DNA of 64,000 nt from positions 124,001 through 188,000 of the forward strand of contig CAWJCL010000002.1 of assembly GCA_963841425.1 (NCBI GenBank), read 5' to 3'. Of the stretch, positions 51,329 to 61,018 are shown piece by piece. The notes under the pieces were generated by a model that saw only the letters and a program-made list of their open reading frames with translations, was not told the origin of the DNA and did no database searches. The translations under genes were made by a program, and so were the position numbers. Every line of letters starts with the position of its first letter. The stretch's first letter is position 1. Source of the stretch: DATEOR01 sp963841425. GTDB taxonomy: Bacteria > Actinomycetota > Thermoleophilia > Gaiellales > Gaiellaceae.

Positions 51329-52725
51329 AGACAGCCGATCTGCTGATCGCCGCGAACACTGTCTGGGTCGTCGTCGCGGCGATTCTCGTCATGTTCATGC
51401 AGGCGGGATTCGCCTTCCTCGAGGCCGGCCTCACCCGGATGAAGAACGCCGCCCACATCGCCGGCAAGAACGTCCTCATCTTCGGGATCTGCTCGCTCGT
51501 CTACTGGGCGGTCGGCTTCGGCCTGGCCTTCGGCGACGGGAACGCGATCGTCGGCACGTCGGGCTTCTTTCCGAGCTCCGACGCCCTCCTGGGGATCGCC
51601 GCAGCGCCGTTCAGCTTCTTCGGCTCGATTCCGGCGGGCGCCGGCTACCTCTTCGAAGTCGTCTTCGCCGGCGTCTCGCTCGCGATCGTCTGGGGCGCTA
51701 TGGCAGAGCGCGCGAAGCTCTGGGTCTACTTCGCCTTCGGCGCCGTCTTCACCGTCATCTACTCCGTCATCTCGCATTGGATCTGGCACGGCGGCGGCTG
51801 GCTCTTCGGCCTCGGAATGCAGGACTTCGCCGGCTCGACGGTCGTCCACTACCAGGGCGCGCTCGCCGCGCTCGCCGGGGCGCTCCTCCTCGGGCCAAGG
51901 ATCGGCAAGTTCGGCACCGACGGCAGGGCGAACCCGATCCCGGGCCACAACGTGCCGTTCGCCGTCCTCGGCACGCTCATCCTCTGGTTCGGCTGGTTCG
52001 GCTTCAACCCGGGCTCGACCCTCGGCGTGGTCACCGGCGACAGGATCGGCTACTTCGGCTACGTCGCCCTGACGACGAACCTCGCCGCAGCGGCGGGCGC
52101 ACTCGGAGGCATCGTCACCGCCTGGGTCGTGCTCAAGAAACCGGACATCTCGATGATGCTGAACGGCGTCATCGCCGCGCTCGTGGCGATCACGGCTGCC
52201 TCGGGCTTCGTCGCGCCATGGGCCGCGGTCGTGATCGGTTTCGTTGCGGCGGCGATCGCGGTCGTCGGCGTCCTCTTCGTCGAGCGGATCCGGATCGACG
52301 ACCCCATCGGTGCCGTTGCCGTGCACGGCTTCGCGGGCGTCTGGGGCACGCTCGCGACCGGGATCTTCGCCGTTCCCGCCCTCGCCGAGAACCTCGCCAC
52401 GGGCACGGGAGGGCTCGTCTACACCGGCAGCTTCCACCAGCTCGGAATCCAGGCGCTCGGACTCCTTGCGGTGGGAACGTTCACCTTCAGCGCGTCGTTC
52501 GCCGCGCTCTGGGCGATGAAGGCCGCGTTCGGGATCCGGGCCGAGCCGGAGGTCGAGACCGCCGGCCTCGATGTCTCCGAGCACGGCATGTGGGGCTACC
52601 CCGAGTTCTACATCCCAGTGCCCGGCGGCTATGGCACCGAGGCGCACGGCCACCTCGGCGTCGTGCACGCGTCCCCGCGAGAGCCGGCCATCCAGGCTTC
52701 GCCGATCCCAGAGCCGTCAGGCTAG
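51325..52725 (+). CDS. amt: Ammonium transporter
   Basis: A 466-residue Amt/Mep protein with 11 membrane helices. Family blocks: MQAGFAFLEAGLTRMKNAAH, the pore His in SVISHWIWHGGGWLF, DFAGSTVVHYQGALAAL, GWFGFNPGS, and the second pore His in GAVAVHGFAGVWGTLATG. It takes up ammonium as an inner-membrane trimer and is controlled by the PII protein encoded just upstream, with which it overlaps by ATGA. It ends 4 nt inside the convergent cyclase gene. Confidence 0.95.
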   Translation: MKTADLLIAANTVWVVVAAILVMFMQAGFAFLEAGLTRMKNAAHIAGKNVLIFGICSLVYWAVGFGLAFGDGNAIVGTSGFFPSSDALLGIAAAPFSFFGSIPAGAGYLFEVVFAGVSLAIVWGAMAERAKLWVYFAFGAVFTVIYSVISHWIWHGGGWLFGLGMQDFAGSTVVHYQGALAALAGALLLGPRIGKFGTDGRANPIPGHNVPFAVLGTLILWFGWFGFNPGSTLGVVTGDRIGYFGYVALTTNLAAAAGALGGIVTAWVVLKKPDISMMLNGVIAALVAITAASGFVAPWAAVVIGFVAAAIAVVGVLFVERIRIDDPIGAVAVHGFAGVWGTLATGIFAVPALAENLATGTGGLVYTGSFHQLGIQALGLLAVGTFTFSASFAALWAMKAAFGIRAEPEVETAGLDVSEHGMWGYPEFYIPVPGGYGTEAHGHLGVVHASPREPAIQASPIPEPSG

Positions 52726-53522
52726 GGAAGCGTTTGTGCCGGGTGGAGGACGATCACTTCGATCGGCTCCGCCCGGCCACGGATCTCCACCGTGCGTCGC
52801 TCGAGGCCGTCCGAGTCGGCGGCCTCGGCCGCTGCCACGCTGACGATCACCTCGCCCGCACGCGCAGCCGCTGCGAGCCGCGCCGTCGTGTTCACGACAT
52901 CGCCGAGCGCGGTGAAGTCCTCGATCGTGCCGCCCGGCCCCGTCCCGCCCACGAACGCCTCGCCTGTGTGGACCGCCGTTCCCACCGGAACCGGCCCGGA
53001 CGGCGTCGCGTCGGCGCCCGCCGCTCGCTCGGCCACGTCGATCGCGGCCTCGACGGCGGCTGCCGCGTGCTTCGGCCCGCTGATTCCGCCGAAGAAGAGC
53101 GCGACGATCTCGTCGCCGACGACCTTGTCGACGAGACCGTCGTGACCGACGATCGCCTCCGAGGCCAGCCGGTAGAAGTGATCGAGGAAGGCGTGGAACT
53201 CGGCCGGGCGCATCTGTTCGCCCATCGCCGTCGAGCCGCGGACGTCGGAGAAGAGCAGCGTGACGGGCATCTCGACCCCGCTCATCCCGTGCTTGCGGAG
53301 CTTGCCCAGGCACTTGTTGCAGAGGGCCGGATTGCCGGGCGAGCGCGCGAACCCGACGTGCCGGAGGACGAGGCCGCCGATTCCCGCAAACGGCGCAGCG
53401 CACAGCTTGCAGCGCGGAGGGGAAGGCAGTCGTCGAAAGACGCGCCGGCGCTTGAGCAGGCGGGCGTTCTCCCCCATCAGAGCCGAGCGGACCTCTTCTG
53501 CCGTCATGGTTCCGTCCGCCAT
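52722..53522 (-). CDS. Class III adenylate/guanylate cyclase with Cys-rich N-terminus
   Basis: A 266-residue soluble cyclase. The N-terminal ~75 residues carry CKLC and CNKC, a likely zinc site. The cyclase domain at ~85-260 keeps both metal Asp (LLFSDVRGST; VVGDEIVALFF) and the Asn/Arg pair (GDVVNTTARL). The usual substrate Lys is in LVDKVVGD. It is the third cyclase of the window. ATG 53522 has TAGATT 6 nt upstream. Confidence 0.85.
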   Translation of the reverse strand: MADGTMTAEEVRSALMGENARLLKRRRVFRRLPSPPRCKLCAAPFAGIGGLVLRHVGFARSPGNPALCNKCLGKLRKHGMSGVEMPVTLLFSDVRGSTAMGEQMRPAEFHAFLDHFYRLASEAIVGHDGLVDKVVGDEIVALFFGGISGPKHAAAAVEAAIDVAERAAGADATPSGPVPVGTAVHTGEAFVGGTGPGGTIEDFTALGDVVNTTARLAAAARAGEVIVSVAAAEAADSDGLERRTVEIRGRAEPIEVIVLHPAQTLP

Positions 53523-53528
53523 ACGCCC

Positions 53529-53534
53529 AATCTA
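53529..53534 (-). promoter_or_regulatory. -10 box (TAGATT), leaderless start at 53522
   Basis: TAGATT on the minus strand ends 6 nt before ATG 53522. Confidence 0.45.
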
Positions 53535-53604
53535 CGCCGGGATCGAAACGCGGTCGAGGGTTGGTCTGGCGGTCAGATCTGCACTCGGCGACGCAGAGCG
53601 AATA

Positions 53605-53630
53605 GAGAAGGCCCGCAAGCGGGCCTTCTC
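53605..53630. terminator. Hairpin after the small ABM-like gene
   Basis: A 12-bp perfect stem (GAGAAGGCCCGC paired with its complement) with a 2-nt AA centre. It lies 30 nt after the stop of the gene at 53660-53974. No T run. Confidence 0.6.
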
Positions 53631-53659
53631 TCGTGCGTCGAGCGGTGTTGCCGGGGTTA

Positions 53660-53974
53660 TTAGACCCTGGCGCCGTTCTTCATCTCTTCGACGAGAACCT
53701 TGCCGCCCGTGACCTTGGGCGGATTCGGAAGGATCTGCTCGAGCTTCTCCTCGCGTAGCCACTCGGCCACGACGCGCGTCGACTCGTCGGCGTGTGCCGA
53801 AGTGTCGTAGAAGTTGACGGAACTCATGACGCCGTTCTCGGCCTCGATGAGGAAGTAGCCGTTGAAGCCGTCGAGCTTCTTGAGGCGCGGGGTCAGGCTC
53901 TCGCCGACCTTGCGTGTCAGCTCGTCGGTGCGCTTGGTGTCGATTCCTTCGTAGCGTCTCACGATGGCATGCAT
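53660..53974 (-). CDS. Small hypothetical protein, ABM-like fold possible
   Basis: A 104-residue cytoplasmic protein: MHAIVRRYEGIDTKRTDEL, FNGYFLIEAENGVMSSVNFY and the basic C-terminus GGKVLVEEMKNGARV. The alternation of strands and helices resembles small dimeric alpha-beta barrel proteins. ATG 53974 follows GGAG by 8 nt. A strong hairpin ends the transcript. Its role is unknown. The 211 nt between it and typA hold the typA promoter-like box and nothing else I can call. Confidence 0.65.
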   Translation of the reverse strand: MHAIVRRYEGIDTKRTDELTRKVGESLTPRLKKLDGFNGYFLIEAENGVMSSVNFYDTSAHADESTRVVAEWLREEKLEQILPNPPKVTGGKVLVEEMKNGARV

Positions 53975-54173
53975 GTGCTGCTCCAGTCTGTGGATCTAAG
54001 GGCGGAGAACTCGGACGAGCCCTCCTGAGGCACTTGGGCCAGATGAGACAGTCGAAAAGGAGTGTTGTGGAGCCTCAACGGCTTCCGCGCTAGGCCTTCT
54101 GCGCACATCCACCATAGCCGCGATTTTGTGCCACCGTTGGCAACTGCCGGCACGAGCCCGGAACCGACATCGC

Positions 54174-54179
54174 TACTCT
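54174..54179 (+). promoter_or_regulatory. -10 box (TACTCT), leaderless start at 54186
   Basis: TACTCT ends 6 nt before GTG 54186 of typA. Confidence 0.45.
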
Positions 54180-54185
54180 CGGCGG

Positions 54186-56081
54186 GTGCCTCTGCGCGCA
54201 GACATCCGCAACGTCGCGATCGTCGCCCACGTCGACCACGGGAAGACGACGCTCGTCGACGCCATGCTCTGGCAGTCCGGCTCCTTCCGGGAGAACGAGG
54301 ACGTGGCCGAGCGCGTGCTCGACTCGATGGACCTCGAGCGCGAGAAGGGCATCACGATCCTCGCCAAGAACACGGCGGTGCGCCACGGCGGCCTCAAGAT
54401 CAACATCGTCGACACGCCCGGCCACGCGGACTTCGGCGGCGAGGTCGAGCGCGGGCTGACGATGGTGGACGGCGTCCTCCTCCTCGTCGACGCGAGCGAG
54501 GGGCCGCTCCCGCAGACCCGCTTCGTCCTGCGCAAGGCGCTCGAGGCGCGCCTGCCCGTGATCCTCGTCGTGAACAAGGTCGACCGGCCCGACGCGCGGA
54601 TCGCCGAGGTCGTGGACGAGGTCTACGCGCTCTTCCTCGACCTCGACGCCGACGAGAGCCAGATCGAGTTCCCGATCGTCTACTCGAACGCGCGCGCCGG
54701 CCAGGCCGGGCTCGCGCCGGACGAGCTCGCGCCCGACCTCGAGCCGCTCTTCGAGGTGCTCGCCGCGCACATCCCCGCGCCCTCCTACACGGAGGGCCAC
54801 CCGCTGCAGGCGCTCGTCACGAACCTCGACGCCTCGCCCTACCTCGGCCGCCTCGCGCTCTGCCGCGTCTTCGAGGGGACGATCCGGCAGGGCCAGCAGA
54901 TCGCCTGGTGCCGCGCCGACGGGTCGATCGAGCGCACCAAGGTCACGGAGCTCTACGTCTCCGAGGCGCTCGACCGCGTCTCCGCCGAGGAGGCCGGGCC
55001 GGGCGAGCTGATCGCCGTCGCCGGCATCCCCGAGGTGACGATCGGCGAGACCCTCGCCGACCCGGACGACCCGCGCCCGCTCCCCGTCATCGGCGTCGAC
55101 GAGCCGAGCCTCGCGATGACGATCGGGATCAACACCTCCCCCCTCTCCGGCCGCGACGGCGACAAGCTGACCGCGAGCATGGTCAAGGCGCGGCTCGACC
55201 AGGAGCTCGTCGGCAACGTCTCGCTCCGCGTGCTCCCGACCGAGCGGCCGGATGCCTGGGAGGTGCAGGGCCGCGGCGAGCTCCAGCTCGCGGTGCTCGT
55301 CGAGATCATGCGCCGCGAGGGCTTCGAGCTCACCGTCGGGAAGCCCGAGGTCGTCACGCGCGAGATCGACGGCAAGCGGCACGAGCCCGTCGAGCGCCTC
55401 GCCATCGACGTGCCCGAGGACTACGTCGGCGTGATCACGCAGCTCCTCGCCCTGCGCAAGGGCCGGCTCGAGCAGATGGTCAACCACGGCACCGGCTGGG
55501 TGCGGATGGAGTACCTCGTGCCCGCGCGCGGCCTCATCGGCTTTCGCACCGAGTTCCTCACCGAGACGCGCGGCACGGGCATCCTCCACCACGTCTTCGA
55601 CGGCTACGAGCCGTGGCACGGGGAGATGCGGACGCGCCCGACGGGGAGCCTCGTCGCGGATCGGTCCGGGCTGGCCACGTCCTTTGCGCTCCTGAACCTG
55701 CAGGAGCGCGGCCAGCTCTTCGTCGGCCCGGGCGCCGAGGTCTACGAGGGCATGGTCGTCGGCGAGAACGCGCGCGCCGAGGATCTCGACGTCAACGCGA
55801 CCAAGGAGAAGAAGCTGACGAACATGCGCTCCTCGACCGCGGACGAGCTCGTGCGCCTGATCCCCCCGCGGCCCTTGTCGCTGGAGCAGGCCTTGGAGCT
55901 GATCCGGGAGGACGAGTGCGTCGAGGTGACGCCGGGTTTCATCCGCCTGCGGAAGGTGGAGCTGTCAGCGCAGAAGCGGCAGTCGGCGGCATCGAAGAAG
56001 GCGCGAGGGCTTGGCCGCTGTCTGACAGCGCCTCGGCGATACCACGGACGGATTCCAGCGGCGTCGCCCTGGGAACCGTGA
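54186..56081 (+). CDS. typA: Translational GTPase TypA/BipA
   Basis: A 631-residue ribosome-binding GTPase of the EF-G family. G1 is AHVDHGKTTL, switch I EREKGITILAKNT, G3 DTPGHADFG, G4 NKVDRPDAR. The TypA-specific C-terminal domain follows (GLIGFRTEFLTETRGTGILH). It helps ribosome assembly and growth under stress or cold. The family usually ends soon after LRKVEL; here about 35 basic residues follow (ARGLGRCLTAPRRYHGRIPA), a longer tail than usual, perhaps from a shifted stop. GTG 54186 has TACTCT upstream; longer frames are not supported. Confidence 0.93.
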   Translation: MPLRADIRNVAIVAHVDHGKTTLVDAMLWQSGSFRENEDVAERVLDSMDLEREKGITILAKNTAVRHGGLKINIVDTPGHADFGGEVERGLTMVDGVLLLVDASEGPLPQTRFVLRKALEARLPVILVVNKVDRPDARIAEVVDEVYALFLDLDADESQIEFPIVYSNARAGQAGLAPDELAPDLEPLFEVLAAHIPAPSYTEGHPLQALVTNLDASPYLGRLALCRVFEGTIRQGQQIAWCRADGSIERTKVTELYVSEALDRVSAEEAGPGELIAVAGIPEVTIGETLADPDDPRPLPVIGVDEPSLAMTIGINTSPLSGRDGDKLTASMVKARLDQELVGNVSLRVLPTERPDAWEVQGRGELQLAVLVEIMRREGFELTVGKPEVVTREIDGKRHEPVERLAIDVPEDYVGVITQLLALRKGRLEQMVNHGTGWVRMEYLVPARGLIGFRTEFLTETRGTGILHHVFDGYEPWHGEMRTRPTGSLVADRSGLATSFALLNLQERGQLFVGPGAEVYEGMVVGENARAEDLDVNATKEKKLTNMRSSTADELVRLIPPRPLSLEQALELIREDECVEVTPGFIRLRKVELSAQKRQSAASKKARGLGRCLTAPRRYHGRIPAASPWEP

Positions 56082-56154
56082 TGTCGCTTAGCCAGATCCG
56101 GAACCACGAGTCGTAGAGGTTCGACCCGGAGGAAGCGGAGGCTCCTGAAACGGC

Positions 56155-57898
56155 TCACTGCCGCACCGCAGCCGCGGCACGCGCTCTGCGCTCCTCGAGC
56201 TTCCCCACGCGCTCGTCGACCGCCCGCCAGACTTCCACGAACTTCGCCAAGTCGGCCTTCCGCGCCTTCCGATCGATGAACTCCAGGAAGGCGGCCTTGC
56301 CTGACTGGTTGAATCCGTAGCGCCAACCGTTCGTCGTCTTGACCTTCTCGCTCACGACGGTGTCCTCACCGGCCTCTCGCACAAATCGAACGAGGAAGCT
56401 CGATGGGAACAACGCTTCTGCCTCGACGACATTGTCCGGGACGATGTCGCGATAGGTCATCAACTCCTCCGGTCGGAAGGTAAAGGTGTCCTTGAGCATT
56501 TCCCTGTATCCCTTCGTCAGCGGCTCGAAGTCGAGCAAGACGATGACTGGACAGTCATGCGCTGCCCGGAATAGCACGCCTTGGACGGCGGCCGACCTCG
56601 CACCATCTGCAGGAACGATTTCGATGCCGGCGGCAAACCCCTCGCCTCCCCCGCGCTCCGCGGCAAGACGCAGGTAGGCCGCATCAGTAAAACCCTCGAC
56701 GACAAGAAAGGCGCGGACATCGTCCCGGGTTTGTGCGGCCTGTTCGAGATAGTCCGGCATCAGGCGGTCGTTGAAGAGCGCACCCAAAACCGGTCGCGCA
56801 TCTTCGTCTCCGGCACAAGACATGAGAACCTGTGTCCTCCCGTTCGAGTCCTTGCTGAGACTGATCATGCGCGCTTTCGGCGAGCGCGAGACCACGAATG
56901 GCGAGTGCGACGTAACGAGTAGCGTTACGTCATCCCGCTCCGCGATCGCCTCGAGATCGTCGCGAACCTCCTCTTGGGCGGCGGGATGAAGGAAGGCCTC
57001 AGGCTCCTCGACTGCGAAGACCACACTCCGACGCGAGCTTTCGGCAATGTAGCGAAGCATCGCGAGCAGGAGGCTGCCGCGCACGCCAGTCCCCTTCTGC
57101 GCGAGCCCGGTCGCCGCACCGTCGAGCAGCACTATCCCTGGATTCGCGAACGTCTCGTCGAGACCCAGGACGCGAGGTTCAATTGCCACACGCTCGATTT
57201 CGGGCATCATCTGCCTGATCTCCCGCGATGCGAGCGTGGACAGCGGGCTGAAGAGGCTGCTCGCCAGGTCGCGCTGGTAGCGGTCGCGTTGGCTCGCAGC
57301 CGCGTCCAGCTCGTCCCCAAGGTTTTCGCGGAGAACTGTGTGGAGGATGTCGTTGAAGCGGCCCGCAAGAAACGCCTCCACGCTCTCTCCCGAGCGAACG
57401 AGGATGAATCTTACGACCTTGCGGAACTGTTCAAGCGCCCTCTGGTTCAGGTCCTGGGCTCCCACGGCGGCCTCCCGCCGCAGTTAGGAAGAACTCGTCC
57501 CTTCCGGCCCTCGAGTATTGCACGCGGAGACGCAGCCGACCCTTGCTCGCAAGTGTTTTCTTCCGTTCTCCCTGTAGCGCCGACTGCTCATACTGCTCCA
57601 AGCGTTCGAGGAGCGTCCTCTCAGGGCTCGAGGGGCGCTCGACGACGAAGTCGAGCGTGATCTTTGGTCGCGCCCAAAGAAGCTGAGCTGGCTCGTCCCG
57701 CTCATAGACGAATGTTCCTTCCTCTCCTTCCTCGAGTGCGAGGGCAATGGCCTTGAACACATTCGACTTCCCGCAGTTGTTTGGCCCCACGAGGGCGTTC
57801 ATCCCAGAGGACAAGGAAAACGTGAACTTTGGGGAGCCGCTGACGTCGAAGATCGAGCGATAGTTGCGAACCTCGACTTTGGTGAGCTTGATTCCCAT
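56155..57898 (-). CDS. OLD-type ATPase/TOPRIM endonuclease (frame-interrupted)
   Basis: About 580 residues, read in two frames joined at 57471-57476 (one surplus base in a GGG run). The N-terminal ABC-like ATPase has KVEVRNYRSI and P-loop LVGPNNCGKSNVFKAI. After the joint come a helical insert, Walker B VVFAVEEPEAFLHP and switch LLVTSHSPFVVSRS. The C-terminal part looks like a TOPRIM domain (FLVVEGFTDAAYL with Glu; VIVLLDFEPL). OLD-family proteins are ATP-dependent nucleases, several of them anti-phage. ATG 57898 starts MGIKLTKVEV. There is no UvrD/GajB-type helicase beside it. Base composition is lower in G+C than the neighbours, suggesting transfer. Confidence 0.82.
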
Positions 57899-58224
57899 CA
57901 GGCCGCGCGGCTTTTGATGAGGGCCTGGTTGTACGGTCGCCATCCCTTGGCCGCTTCGGCAACCGGAAGAGCCCGGGGGCCTTGGATCCGACCTCGGACG
58001 CCGGTTACGGCGCTGTCGAGCGAGGCTCCGCGGAGGCGAGCGTCGGGCCAAGTGTCCTCGAGCCTAACCGTCAACAGCTCCTATCCCCCCGTTGGTCCAT
58101 GCAGCGCCAATCCCCTGCCCGAAACCTCCGATGTACCTTGACATACGTCACGCCATGTCTCAAGTTGGCAACTCCGCTTGGCCGATTTGGAGCCTACGCG
58201 ACAGGTCGGAGGAAGGTCTCATGG
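57899..58224. other. Intergenic region between the divergent OLD and GIY-YIG genes
   Basis: 326 nt without a convincing gene. A TTGACA at 58138-58143 could be a -35 box for the GIY-YIG gene, but no good -10 follows at 16-18 nt. Composition is lower in G+C than most of the window. I see no repeat, tRNA or attachment site. Confidence 0.4.
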
Positions 58225-58595
58225 ATGCCGAGGTGCATCACTGATGAGGGTCGGACGAGCTGGACGCGCGTGGTCTATGCCATCGAGCTTGACCCCCAGG
58301 CGTGCGAGGCAAGCGGCTCAACATGCGCAGGAAATTGCTCCGGTCGAGCGGTCTATGTCGGAGAGACAGCCTCGAGCCGGAGGAGCGACTGGAGCAGCAC
58401 CTCTCCGGAGTAAGGTCGTCGCGGTGGGTGCGGAAATTTGGCCTTGGCCTGAACTACAAGCTGACGCAGCATCTACCCGTTTACGAAAGCGTTGAGCAGC
58501 TCAGGAGGCTGAACGTCACCTTGGCGACGACCTTCGCGAAGCCGGATACTGCGTCTTTGGCGCCCACTGACGTTTTTGGATTCCTTCGCGCTTAG
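58225..58595 (+). CDS. GIY-YIG nuclease-like protein (frame-interrupted)
   Basis: About 123 residues once one C is restored at 58377-58378. Read across, it gives TRVVYAIELDPQ, then AVYVGETASS and PEERLEQHLSGVRSSRWVRK: the VY ... YVG core, and the Arg and His of the catalytic helix of GIY-YIG nucleases. FGLGLNYKLTQHLPVYESVE may hold the metal Glu. Four Cys (QACEASGSTCAGNCSG region) lie between the two core strands. ATG 58225 follows GGAGGAAGG. It is divergent from the OLD gene, 326 nt away, and overlaps the end of the kinase/PLP-enzyme gene by 3 nt. Confidence 0.65.
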
Positions 58596-60796
58596 TCGCT
58601 GGCTAAGGCTGTCACGCCATCGAGCGCGCTCGCTACAAGCTCCCCGTGCTCGGAGGCGAACACGAGCGGCGGGCGGATCTTCAGAACGTTTCCCCGTGGG
58701 CCCGTGCGGTTGATGAGGACGCCGGCGTCGCGCATCCCGTTCACGACGTCCTCCGCGAGCTCGGCGACTCTCTAGCTCGACGCCGATCAGCAGACCGCGG
58801 CCGCGCACCTCGCCGATGTTCAGATCGCGCAGCGCAGCGATGAGCTCCTCCCCCACCCGCTTCGCGTGCTCGACCAGCCGCTCGTCCTCGATGACGTCCA
58901 GCACGGCCAGCGCGGCCCGCGCCGCCACCGGGTTCCCGCCGAACGTCGAGAAGACCTCCGTCTCCTCCTTCAGCCGGTCGAAGAGCTCCTGGCGCGCGAT
59001 CACCGCGGCGACCGGGTAGCCGTTCCCCATCGGCTTCCCGAGCGTGACGACGTCCGGCGCGATGCCGTACTGCGCGAACGACCACAGGTGCTCCCCGCTC
59101 CGCCCGTGGCCCGCCTGCACCTCGTCGGCGACGACCAGGCCGCCGGCCTCGCGCGTCGCGCGCGCGATCGCCTGCACCTCCTCGGGAGCAGGAGTCCAGA
59201 TGCCGTCGCTCGTGAAGCCGCAGTCGAGATAAGTCGCGGCCAGCCCGAACCCGGCCGCATCCAGCCGCGCCGCGGCGCCCGCAACATCCACCTCGCGCCC
59301 GGCACCGGGCGGCGCGATCGTCTCCACGTGCTCGGGCTTGAAGCCCTGCGGCCACTCCTCCGGAGAGAAGTCCGCGATCGCGGTCGTGACCCCGTGGTAG
59401 GCGAACTCGGTCACGATCGCGCCGCGGTGGCCGGTCGCCGTCGTCGCCAGGCGCCACGCGAGGTCGTTCGCCTCGCTCCCCGAGTTGACGAGCATGACGG
59501 CGTCGAGCCCCGTCTCGGGCGGCATCGTCGCGACGAGGCGCTCGGCCAGCTCGACGAGCGGCTCGTAGAGGTAGCGCGAGTGCGTGTTCAGGAGGCGCGT
59601 CTGGCGCACGACCGCCTCGGTCACGCGCGGGTGGCAGTGCCCGACGACGGGCACGTTGTTGTAGCAGTCGAGGAGCCGCCTCCCCTGCGCGTCGAAGAGC
59701 CAGACGCCCTCGCCGCGGACGACGTGCACCGGCTCCCGGTACGTGAGCCCGGTGAGCGCCGAGCCGAGCACCTGGCTGCGCCTCTCGAGGAGCTCGCCGG
59801 TCGCCGCGACCCGGCTTGCGCCCAGCTCGTGAGCCACGTCGTCGAAGCCGAGCGTCGTCGAACCGCTCGAGCAGCGCCCATGACTCGTCGTCCCAGGACT
59901 GGATGTACTCGGCGTTCTCGGGATAGCGCTCCACGCGCCAGGCGCTGATGGCGACCAGCGCCGCCAGCCGGGCGAAGACGAGGTCGCCGAGGAGGTCGAG
60001 CTCCTCGTCCTCGAGCGGGATCCGGGACTGGTAGCCGTCGATGGCGATCCGCGCGGTGCGGAAGGGCTCCTCGCCGCCGACGCGGAGGATCGAGCAGAGG
60101 TCGATGGCCAGATCCCCCGCCCGCGTGCCGAAGCCGAGGTCGCCGAAGTCGGTGATCCCGGAGACGCGCCCGCCCTCGTCGACCAGCACGTTGTCGAGCG
60201 TGAAGTCGCCGTGCACGACCTGCGCCGGGAGGAAGTCCCAGCGCGGAAGGACGCGCTCCTCGTAGCGGTCGAGGACGCGCTCGACGATCTGCCGCCGGCC
60301 GGCTTCGGGGATCGACGCGACGAGGGGTCGGAGCCGCGCCGCCTGCCCTGGATTCCAGAGGAGATCGCGCCCGGCCGCCGGGTGGAAGAACCCGCGCAGC
60401 GCGAGCGTGAGGCGCGCGTTCGTGGCCGCGAAGTCGCGGACCGCGTCGTCGTCGAGATCCCGCGCGCCCGAGCGGCCCGGCATGCGCTCGAAGAGGCGGA
60501 CGAAGTGGCCCTTGTGCTCGCCCGAGGCCCGCAGGCGCGCGATCGGCAGCTCGGGGTCGACGCGCTCGATGTGCTCGAGCGCCTTCTGCCTCGAGGTCGA
60601 GAATCGCTGGATCCTCGCCGGTGTTCGAGATCTTGAGGACGCCGTCGCCGACCATGAAGGTCTGGTCGCGCTCGCTGCCGAGGTCGCGCGCCTCGCCTTC
60701 GAGGCCGAAGAGCTCGGCGGCGATGGCGGCGACCTCCTCCGGCGTGAAGCGCGGCGGGGTCGTCTCGAGGACGTTCAGGGACGGGGCTGCGACCAC
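58592..60796 (-). CDS. Fusion: aminoglycoside-phosphotransferase-like kinase + class III PLP enzyme (frame-interrupted)
   Basis: About 735 codons with three single-base breaks (~60585, ~59855, ~58770). The N-terminal ~310 residues are an APH-like kinase: VLKISNTGEDPAILDLEAE, VHGDFTLDNVLVDEGG (catalytic Asp, Asn) and ITDFGDLGFG (metal Asp). The C-terminal ~420 are a class III aminotransferase fold: NNVPVVGHCHPRV, NSGSEANDLAWR, VVADEVQAGHGR and PLP Lys in LGKPMGNGYP. In other organisms this pair makes kinase/phospho-lyase enzymes for hydroxylysine or ethanolamine, so an amino-alcohol ammonia-lyase route is a fair guess; plain transamination is the alternative. GTG 60796 has TAGGAT 6 nt upstream. 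Confidence 0.82.
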
Positions 60797-60802
60797 GCGC
60801 TG

Positions 60803-60808
60803 ATCCTA
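60803..60808 (-). promoter_or_regulatory. -10 box (TAGGAT), leaderless start at 60796
   Basis: TAGGAT on the minus strand ends 6 nt before GTG 60796; same box as at 32883. Confidence 0.45.
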
Positions 60809-60865
60809 CGTGGCGTCCGGATCGGACATCTTGTCGCTCTGCGCTTGCAGGAGCACGATATCGGG

Positions 60866-61018
60866 ATGCTCTGGAGGCGAAATCCTCCTGCGCTGCCGCT
60901 CACCGAGCAAGACGTGCAGACTATGTTCAAGTCATTGTTCGAGATCCAGGCGGTCGTCACCGATATCTGGAGAGTCGTCGGAGGAGACGAAGATGGCGAG
61001 GAAGAAGATGAGCCGTGA
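60866..61018 (+). CDS. Micro-protein, acidic end
   Basis: A 50-residue possible protein: MLWRRNPPALPLTEQDVQTM, a helix FKSLFEIQAVVTDIWRVVGG, then the acidic end DEDGEEEDEP. The amphipathic helix and acidic tail resemble small actinobacterial helper proteins. It overlaps the next micro-protein by 26 nt in another frame. Coding is inferred from composition and layout only. Confidence 0.45.
   Translation: MLWRRNPPALPLTEQDVQTMFKSLFEIQAVVTDIWRVVGGDEDGEEEDEP

Noticed and set aside
58138..58143. TTGACA as a full sigma-70 promoter for the GIY-YIG gene
   Set aside because: A perfect -35 hexamer, but no acceptable -10 at 16-18 nt; left as a remark only.
56155..58595. A Gabija system
   Set aside because: The OLD-type ATPase is there, but no UvrD-like GajB helicase lies on either side; the neighbour is a GIY-YIG protein.
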